DNA of 10,583 nucleotides from Burkholderiales bacterium. GTDB lineage: Bacteria > Pseudomonadota > Gammaproteobacteria > Burkholderiales > Usitatibacteraceae. The notes under the pieces are model-generated. The model searched no databases. It worked only from the letters and a program-made list of their open reading frames with translations, and had not been told where the DNA came from. Both the position numbers and the translations under genes were made by a program. Positions 6,231-10,583 of the stretch are shown piece by piece; position 1 is the stretch's first letter; the number at the start of each line of letters is the position of its first letter. The DNA lies in the NCBI GenBank assembly GCA_025936275.1, contig JAICTR010000056.1:1-10583 (forward strand). The letters run 5' to 3'.

Positions 6231-8136
6231 GTTCCTCTTCCTCGGGGCCGAGCGTCTCCGGCGGCCTGGGCGGCTTCGCCGTCGGCTTCTTGCCGGTGAG
6301 GTAGTAATCGAACACGGTGCGCGCGATGGGTCCGGCGGTCGAGCCGCCGTGCTGGCCGTTCTCCACCAGGATCGCGAGCGCGAGCTTCGGGTCCTCGACG
6401 GGCGCGAAGGCGATCAGCAGCGCGTGGTCCCAGTGCTCGCGCTTCATGCGCTTCTCGTCGTACTTCTCGCCCTGCTTCATGCCCACCACCTGCGCGGTGC
6501 CGGTCTTGGCGGCGATCGAGTAGGGCGCGCCCGCGGCCGCCCGCGCCGCGGTGCCGCCGGGCTTGGTCACGTCGGCCATCGCCGCGCGGATCACCGCCAG
6601 GTTCTCCGGCTTCACGATCGGCGTGCCCGCGCCCTTCGCCGCGTAGGCCCGCTCCTCGTGCGTCTTCGCATCCTGGATCGCCTTGAGCAGATGCGGATGG
6701 ACCGGGATGCCTCCGTTCGCGAGCGTGGCGGTGGCGGCGGCGAGCTGCAGCGGCGTCGCGAGCATGTAGCCCTGGCCGATGCCGACGCTCACCGTGTCGC
6801 CGGCGTACCACTTCTGCTTGAAGCGCTGCATCTTCCACTGTTGCGAGGGGGCGAGGCCGGGCAGCTCGCCGTCGATGTCGATGCCGGTGCGTGCGCCGAA
6901 GCCGAAGCGCGCGAGGAAGTCGTGGATCGCGTCGATGCCCATCTCGTTCGCGAGCCCGTAGAAGTACGTGTCGCACGAGACCACGATCGCGCGGTGCATG
7001 TCCACCATGCCGTGGCCGCCCTTCTTCCAGTCGCGGTAGCGGTGCGCGACCCCGGGCAGCGTGAAGTAGCCGGGATCGGAGATCGAGTACGAGGGCGAGC
7101 GCTTGTGGTACTCGAGCGCCGCGAGCGCCATGAACGGCTTGATGGTGGAGCCGGGCGGATACTGCCCGCGCAGCGCCCGGTCGTTGAGCGGCTTGTCCGG
7201 CGAGTTGTTGAGCGCGTCCCAGTTCTGCGGATCGATGCCGTCGACGAAGAGGTTCGGGTCGAAGTTGGGCATGGAGACCAGCGCCAGCACGTCGCCGGTG
7301 CGCGGGTCGATCGCGACCAGCGCGCCCTTGTAGTCGCCGAACGCCTGCTCGGCGATCTTCTGCAGGTTCACGTCGAGCGTGACGATGAGGTTGTTGCCCG
7401 ATTGCGGCTCGGTGCGCGAGAGCGACCGGATGGCGCGCCCGCCGGCGTCGATCTCCACCTGCTCGCTGCCCGTGACGCCGTGCAGCTCCTTCTCGTAGGC
7501 GCCCTCGAGCCCGAGCTTGCCGATGTGGTCGGTGCCCTTGTAGTTGGCGGAGAGGCCCTCGGCATCGATGCGCTGCAGGTCGGCGTCGTTGATGCGCCCG
7601 ATGTAGCCGATCGCGTGCGAGGCGACATCGCCCTGCGGATAGGAGCGGAATAGCCGCGCCTTGATCTCGAAGCCGGGGAAGCGGAAGCGGTTCACCGCGA
7701 AGCGCGCCACCTCCTCCTCGGTGAGCCGGGTGCGGATCGGCAGGCTCTCGAAGTTCTTGCTCTCCTCCTGGAGCTTGCGGAAGCGGCGGCGGTCGCGCGG
7801 CGAGACCTCGATCACCTTCGCGAGCTCGTCGATCGCGTGGTCCATGTTCGCGACCTTGCTCGGCGTCACCTCCAGCGTGTAGGCCGAGTAGTTGGCGGCG
7901 AGCACCTGGCCGTTGCGGTCGAGGATCAGTCCCCGCCCCGGCACCACCGGCACCACCGAGATGCGGTTCTGCTCCGCGAGCGTGTGGTAGTACTGCTGTT
8001 GCACGACCTGCAGCCAGGTGAAGCGCGCGAGCAGCAGCGCGAAAGCCACCAGGATCGCGAGCCCCGCCGCCATCATGCGGTTGCGGAACACGCGCAGCTC
8101 GGTGCGCGGGTCGCGCAGCGCCTGCCCGAGCATCAT
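6223..8136 (-). CDS. mrdA: Penicillin-binding protein 2 (MrdA), elongasome D,D-transpeptidase
   Basis: Monofunctional class B PBP that cross-links new peptidoglycan during elongation and activates RodA. Seen: 637 residues. A short cytoplasmic tail and one membrane anchor (about 22-40) come first. The pedestal follows, including PVVPGRGLILDRNGQVLA (63-80). The transpeptidase domain covers about 230-620: SxxK S330-T-I-K333 after QYPPGS, SxD S387-C-D389 (the PBP2 variant of SxN) and KTG 544-546 (AAKTGTAQV). These positions coincide with E. coli PBP2 numbering. The tail is Pro-rich and ends in EEEEHD. The frame is open further upstream, but the first Met after the mreD end at 8136 gives an ATGA overlap and follows an AGGAGG site. 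The second Met (8133) is a minor alternative. The 3' end overlaps rodA by 8 nt. Confidence 0.97.
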   Translation of the reverse strand: MMLGQALRDPRTELRVFRNRMMAAGLAILVAFALLLARFTWLQVVQQQYYHTLAEQNRISVVPVVPGRGLILDRNGQVLAANYSAYTLEVTPSKVANMDHAIDELAKVIEVSPRDRRRFRKLQEESKNFESLPIRTRLTEEEVARFAVNRFRFPGFEIKARLFRSYPQGDVASHAIGYIGRINDADLQRIDAEGLSANYKGTDHIGKLGLEGAYEKELHGVTGSEQVEIDAGGRAIRSLSRTEPQSGNNLIVTLDVNLQKIAEQAFGDYKGALVAIDPRTGDVLALVSMPNFDPNLFVDGIDPQNWDALNNSPDKPLNDRALRGQYPPGSTIKPFMALAALEYHKRSPSYSISDPGYFTLPGVAHRYRDWKKGGHGMVDMHRAIVVSCDTYFYGLANEMGIDAIHDFLARFGFGARTGIDIDGELPGLAPSQQWKMQRFKQKWYAGDTVSVGIGQGYMLATPLQLAAATATLANGGIPVHPHLLKAIQDAKTHEERAYAAKGAGTPIVKPENLAVIRAAMADVTKPGGTAARAAAGAPYSIAAKTGTAQVVGMKQGEKYDEKRMKREHWDHALLIAFAPVEDPKLALAILVENGQHGGSTAGPIARTVFDYYLTGKKPTAKPPRPPETLGPEEEEHD

Positions 8137-8663
8137 GGCGCCGCTTCCCTCCTGCGGCGCACCGCCGGCGATTGCAGGATCCAGCTCGCCGGCGCCCAGA
8201 GGAACGCGGTGAGCACCGGGGAGAAGAAGTAGGCGAAGCCGGGGAAATCCGCGCCCAGCAGCAGGTTGAGGACCAGCGTCACGCAGCTCGCCGCGACCGT
8301 GAGCCCGAGCACGTGCAGCGCCTGCTCCGGCAGGTGGAACGAGACGATGCGCACGCGCAGCACCTGCGCGCCGTAAACCGCGACGACATACGCGAAGGCG
8401 TGCTGGCCGAGGAGCATCGAATCGCCCACGTCCATGAGGAGTCCCGCCGCGAAGGCGATGCCCTGGCCCACCGCGCGCGGCTCGTGCAGGCTCCAGAAGA
8501 TCAGCACCAGCAGCACGAGGTCCGGACGCGCGAGGAGCCAGCGCCCGGACCACGGCAGCATCGAGAAGAGGTAGCCCGCGAGGAGCGAGGCGAAGATGAG
8601 GCCCGCGCTCGCGGGGCCCTTCATCACATCCCTTGCGACCGGCGTGAGGTCAGCGGGTCTCAT
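8133..8663 (-). CDS. mreD: Rod shape-determining protein MreD
   Basis: Small integral membrane partner of MreC and MreB in the elongasome. Seen: 176 residues, mostly hydrophobic, with about five or six membrane segments (around 18-37, 46-61, 66-80, 115-137, 145-163). SMLPWSG and ARPDLVLLVLIFWSLH (45-60), and GLLMDVGDSMLLGQHAF (about 74-90), fit MreD. The start is uncertain. The ATG at 8663 has GGAG 5 nt upstream, but its first eight codons (MRPADLTP) belong to the 85-bp tandem repeat. An internal ATG at 8624 (residue 14, MKGPASAGL), preceded by AGGGA and 4 nt, would give a 163-residue protein closer to the usual MreD length. The TGA overlaps the mrdA ATG. Identity is firm; the exact N-terminus is not. 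Confidence 0.92.
   Translation of the reverse strand: MRPADLTPVARDVMKGPASAGLIFASLLAGYLFSMLPWSGRWLLARPDLVLLVLIFWSLHEPRAVGQGIAFAAGLLMDVGDSMLLGQHAFAYVVAVYGAQVLRVRIVSFHLPEQALHVLGLTVAASCVTLVLNLLLGADFPGFAYFFSPVLTAFLWAPASWILQSPAVRRRREAAP
8148..8153 (-). promoter_or_regulatory. Shine-Dalgarno site of mrdA
   Basis: A perfect AGGAGG on the coding strand lies inside the mreD 3' end, with 11 nt between it and the mrdA ATG at 8136. It supports that start over the longer open frame. It also means mrdA can initiate independently as well as by coupling to mreD. Confidence 0.75.
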
Positions 8664-8748
8664 TGAATCTCCGCGGGCGCCGGTCGCCTGTTTTTTTTCT
8701 CGTCACGGCGCTTGCGCGACCACGCGGCGTGAGGTCAGCGGGTCTCAT
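8650..8748 (-). CDS. Repeat-encoded 32-residue mini-ORF b, upstream of and overlapping mreD
   Basis: Seen: ATG at 8748 preceded by GGAG with a 5-nt spacer, the same context as the mreD ATG 85 nt downstream. It encodes 32 residues beginning MRPADLTPRGRASAV, continuing with TRKKTGDRRPRR and ending FNETR. The peptide is strongly basic (nine Arg and two Lys against three acidic residues). The TGA falls 11 nt inside the longer mreD frame, a 14-nt overlap. The first eight residues equal the N-terminus of long MreD. No known family is recognised. It could be a translated leader that couples to mreD, or only a by-product of a repeat. Existence of the frame is certain; translation is not shown. Confidence 0.35.
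   Translation of the reverse strand: MRPADLTPRGRASAVTRKKTGDRRPRRFNETR
8674..8698 (+). terminator. Intrinsic-terminator-like hairpin, copy 1, antisense to the operon
   Basis: On the plus strand CGGGCG-CCGGT-CGCCTG (6-bp stem with one G-U pair, 5-nt loop) is followed at once by eight T (8691-8698). Such a T run stands out in this GC-rich window. It would stop transcripts running against the mre operon. On the operon strand the A8 precedes the hairpin, so it should not stop operon mRNA. Confidence 0.45.
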
Positions 8749-8833
8749 TGAATCTCCGTGGGCGCCGGTCGCCTGTTTTTTTTCTCGTCACGGCGCTTGC
8801 GCGACCACGCGGCGTCAGGTCAGCGGGTCGCAC
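8735..8833 (-). CDS. Repeat-encoded 32-residue mini-ORF a, overlapping the mreC end
   Basis: Seen: GTG at 8833, inside the last codons of mreC, preceded by a strong GAGGGAGG with a 5-nt spacer. The predicted peptide is the same as mini-ORF b: both nucleotide differences between the copies are synonymous in this frame (CTG/CTC for Leu, CCA/CCG for Pro). It overlaps mreC by 14 nt at its start and mini-ORF b by 14 nt at its end. The GTG may be the ancestral mreD start, left behind when the repeat separated it from the rest of mreD. No family is recognised and translation is not shown. Confidence 0.33.
   Translation of the reverse strand: MRPADLTPRGRASAVTRKKTGDRRPRRFNETR
8759..8783 (+). terminator. 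Intrinsic-terminator-like hairpin, copy 2, antisense to the operon
   Basis: Same hairpin and T8 tract (8776-8783) in the second repeat unit. The only difference, t for c at 8759, turns the outermost C-G pair into a U-G wobble, so the fold is kept but slightly weaker. Confidence 0.43.
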
Positions 8834-9749
8834 GAGAGCCTCCCTCGCGGCGCGGCTTGGCGGCGCCCTTCCCCGGCTTGCGCGCTTCCTCCTCGAGCGT
8901 CTCGGGCCGCGGCGGCGTCGGCGCGAGCGGCAGCAGCACGACGTAGCGGTAGCTGTCGACGCCCGCCGCCGGGCGCGCGACGATGCGCGCGAACATGTAC
9001 GCGGAGTTCTTCTCGACGCTCGAGACCTGCGCCACCGTGAGCCCCGGCGGATAGGTGCCGTCGATTCCCGAGGTGACGAAGAGGTCGCCCTGCTGCACAT
9101 CGGCCGAGGCGGGGATGAACGGCACGTCGATGGTGCCGTCCTTGCCCGATCCCACCGCGATCGCGCGCAGGCCGTTTCGCACCAGCATCACCGGCACCGA
9201 CTGGCCCTTCTCGGTCACGAGCGTCACCTCGCTCGTGAAGGTGCCGACGCTCGTCACCTGGCCCACCACGCCGGTGCCGTCGATCACCGGCATGCCGGCC
9301 TTGATGCCGTGGCTCAATCCCTTGTCGACGACGATCTTGCGCGTGAACGGGTTGCGCGCGGTGTAGAGCACCTCGGCGAGGATGCCGCCGTCCGCATAGC
9401 GGCTGCGTCCCGGCGCCATGTGCAGCAGGTGCTCCTGCTCGGCGCGCAGCAGCCGCGCTTCCTGCGCCGCGGCCGATTGCTCGAGGAGCTTCGCGCGCAG
9501 CTGCCGGTTCTCGCGCAGCAGGTCCGACTGCGTGGTGAAGAAATCGGCGGCGCGCGCCAATGCCTGCGACGGCATCGACGCCGCTTCCTGAAGCGGCTGG
9601 GCGAGGACGTTGAGCGAGAGCCGCAGCGTCTCGAGCGCGTGGAAGCGGTGGTCGGCGATCATGACCGCGATCGCGGCCAGGGTGAAGAACGTGAGGCGCG
9701 CGAGCGGCGAAGGTCCGCGGTGGAAGAAGGGAGGAGGTTCGCGAATCAA
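8820..9749 (-). CDS. mreC: Rod shape-determining protein MreC
   Basis: Bitopic inner-membrane protein that self-assembles in the periplasm and activates PBP2-RodA. Seen: 309 residues. A short cytoplasmic tail (REPPPFFHRGPSPLAR) comes first, then one membrane helix (about 18-32). A coiled coil covers about 62-108 (TQSDLLRENRQLRAKLLEQ). The beta-rich domain is at about 120-275 (ILAEVLYTARNPFTRKIVVD, GIKAGMPVIDGTGVVGQV, GDLFVTSGIDGTYPPGLTVA). The C-terminal tail is Pro/Lys/Arg rich and low complexity. The start codon appears to be TTG: no in-frame ATG or GTG lies nearby, PPFF.RGPxPLARL is where the family begins, and no clear Shine-Dalgarno precedes it. The gap from mreB is 72 nt and holds a hairpin. 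The stop region (ACCCGCTGA) is part of the 85-bp repeat, so the last residues (RATR) may have been altered by its arrival. Confidence 0.95.
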   Translation of the reverse strand: MIREPPPFFHRGPSPLARLTFFTLAAIAVMIADHRFHALETLRLSLNVLAQPLQEAASMPSQALARAADFFTTQSDLLRENRQLRAKLLEQSAAAQEARLLRAEQEHLLHMAPGRSRYADGGILAEVLYTARNPFTRKIVVDKGLSHGIKAGMPVIDGTGVVGQVTSVGTFTSEVTLVTEKGQSVPVMLVRNGLRAIAVGSGKDGTIDVPFIPASADVQQGDLFVTSGIDGTYPPGLTVAQVSSVEKNSAYMFARIVARPAAGVDSYRYVVLLPLAPTPPRPETLEEEARKPGKGAAKPRREGGSRATR

Positions 9750-9768
9750 GGGCGGCTGCGGAAGCGAA

Positions 9769-9806
9769 GAAGCCCGCCGCTCAATGCATCCGGAGGGGCG
9801 GGCTTC
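9769..9806 (-). terminator. Inverted repeat between mreB and mreC, possible attenuator
   Basis: GAAGCCCGCC (9769-9778) and GGCGGGCTTC (9797-9806) form a perfect 10-bp stem with an 18-nt loop. On the operon strand it is followed by TTCGCTTCC, a poor U-tract. It lies 15 nt after the mreB stop and 19 nt before the mreC TTG. A partial terminator that lets mreB be made in excess over mreC and mreD is plausible. It could instead be an mRNA-stabilising 3' structure for mreB. Confidence 0.5.
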
Positions 9807-9821
9807 GGTCGGTGCACGGCG

Positions 9822-10583
9822 TCAGTCGTTGGTGAAGACCGTGCCCAGCTTGTCCATCTCTTCCAGCGCGCGGCCCGAGCCGCGCACGACGCAGGTGAGC
9901 GGATCGTCGGCGACGATCACCGGAAGCCCCGTCTCCTCCATCAGCAGGCGATCGAGCTCGCGCAGCAGCGCGCCGCCGCCGGTGAGCACCATGCCCTTCT
10001 CCGCGATGTCCGCGCCCAGCTCGGGCGGCGTCTGCTCGAGCGCGCTCTTCACCGCCGAGACGATGGAATTGAGCGGGTCGGTGAGCGCCTCGAGGATCTC
10101 GTTCGAGGAGATGGTGAAGGAGCGGGGAATGCCCTCGGCGAGGTTGCGGCCCTTCACCTCCATCTCGCGCACCTCGCTGCCGGGGAAAGCGCTGCCGATC
10201 TGCTTCTTGATGCCTTCGGCGGTGGATTCGCCGATCAGCATGCCGTAGTTGCGGCGGATGTAGTTGATGATCGCCTCGTCGAACTTGTCGCCGCCCACGC
10301 GCACCGAGGCCGAGTAGACGATGCCGCCGAGCGAGATCACGCCGACTTCCGTGGTGCCGCCGCCGATGTCCACCACCATCGAGCCGGTGGCGTCCGCGAT
10401 CGGGAGATCCGCGCCGATCGCCGCCGCCATCGGCTCCTCGATGAGGAAGACCTGCGAGGCGCCCGCGCCGATCGCGCTCTCCTTGATCGCGCGCCGCTCG
10501 ACCTGCGTCGATCCGTACGGCACGCAGATCACGATGCGCGGGCTCGGACGGAACCACTGGTTGTCGTGGATCTTCTTGATGAA
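9822..10583 (-). CDS. mreB: Rod shape-determining protein MreB, partial (5' end off the right edge)
   Basis: Bacterial actin homologue that forms membrane-bound filaments and directs side-wall synthesis. Seen: 253 codons and a stop; about 94 N-terminal residues lie outside the window (full MreB is about 347). The visible part begins FIKKIHDNQWFRPSPRIVIC and continues VPYGSTQVERRAIKESAIGA. The actin-fold phosphate-2 loop is VVDIGGGTTEVGVISLGG. RVGGDKFDEAIINYIRRNYG follows, then IGESTAEGIKKQIG, and the adenosine-motif loop VLTGGGALLRELDRLL. The end is GTVFTND. No residue changes stand out. It is the first gene of the cluster in the direction of transcription, and its promoter must lie beyond the right edge. 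The hairpin after the stop may separate its expression from mreC. Confidence 0.97.
   Translation of the reverse strand, partial: FIKKIHDNQWFRPSPRIVICVPYGSTQVERRAIKESAIGAGASQVFLIEEPMAAAIGADLPIADATGSMVVDIGGGTTEVGVISLGGIVYSASVRVGGDKFDEAIINYIRRNYGMLIGESTAEGIKKQIGSAFPGSEVREMEVKGRNLAEGIPRSFTISSNEILEALTDPLNSIVSAVKSALEQTPPELGADIAEKGMVLTGGGALLRELDRLLMEETGLPVIVADDPLTCVVRGSGRALEEMDKLGTVFTND

Larger units (their letters stand above)
8640..8829. repeat. Tandem repeat, 85-bp period, about 2.2 copies
   Basis: Aligning the sequence with itself at an 85-nt offset gives a match from 8640-8744 to 8725-8829 with only two differences (8674 c / 8759 t and 8731 g / 8816 c). Full units can be taken as 8645-8729 and 8730-8814; a partial third copy ends at 8829 inside the mreC stop region. 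Each unit contains a T8 tract, a GC-rich hairpin, a ribosome-binding site and a start codon on the minus strand. The period is 28 codons plus 1 nt, so each copy is in a different frame from the next. At the left it enters the first codons of the longer mreD form. The near identity indicates recent duplication or strong conservation. Confidence 0.97.

Noticed and set aside
5154..7653. Long plus-strand open frames opposite rodA and mrdA (381 and 503 codons)
   Set aside because: His/Arg/Glu-rich antisense shadows with no domain; explained by codon bias of the real genes.
6223..8553. Longer mrdA frame (776 codons) starting inside mreD
   Set aside because: The first 139 residues are an out-of-frame reading of mreD; the ATG at 8136 has a Shine-Dalgarno site and the membrane anchor follows it.
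8640..8829. The repeat as a CRISPR array
   Set aside because: The units are directly adjacent and near identical over their whole length, with no variable spacers and no cas genes.

Overview
The window is 10.6 kb of GC-rich DNA (by eye about two thirds G+C) and is almost fully coding. Every supported protein-coding gene lies on the minus strand, so transcription runs from the right edge to the left. No stretch of more than about 200 bases lacks a gene. The order mreB-mreC-mreD-mrdA-rodA-rlpA-dacA-dat-ybeD-lipB-lipA, followed by a small secreted DUF4124 protein, fits a betaproteobacterium (Burkholderiales/Nitrosomonadales type). That assignment rests on gene order and protein character alone; no database search was possible.

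From right to left: mreB (its N-terminal end lies outside the window), a hairpin gap, mreC, an unusual 190-bp tandem repeat (period 85 bp), mreD, mrdA (PBP2), rodA, rlpA, dacA, dat, ybeD (UPF0250), lipB, lipA and a DUF4124 protein cut by the left edge. Most junctions are very tight: stop/start overlaps of 4 nt (mreD/mrdA, rodA/rlpA, dacA/dat, ybeD/lipB), 8 nt (mrdA/rodA) and 19 nt (lipB/lipA), or gaps of 9 to 31 nt. This points to one long, translationally coupled operon or a few nested transcripts.

Functionally the right two thirds encode the elongasome. MreB filaments with MreC and MreD guide the RodA glycosyltransferase and the PBP2 transpeptidase in side-wall synthesis. RlpA (probable lytic transglycosylase) and DacA (D,D-carboxypeptidase) trim the wall. 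Dat can interconvert D-alanine and D-glutamate. The left third makes protein-bound lipoate: LipB transfers octanoyl from acyl carrier protein and LipA inserts the two sulfurs.

The one clearly unusual region is 8640-8829, between mreC and mreD. It holds about 2.2 copies of an 85-bp unit. Read on the coding strand, each full unit plus 14 nt is a complete 32-codon cistron with its own Shine-Dalgarno sequence. The result is a chain mreC > mini-ORF > mini-ORF > mreD in which each start overlaps the preceding stop by exactly 14 nt. Each unit also carries, on the opposite strand, a hairpin followed by eight T, the shape of an intrinsic terminator facing against the operon. Whether this is a biological device or a short repeat element that landed there cannot be decided from the window. 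The rest is a well-known gene cluster, and no wholly new system is claimed.
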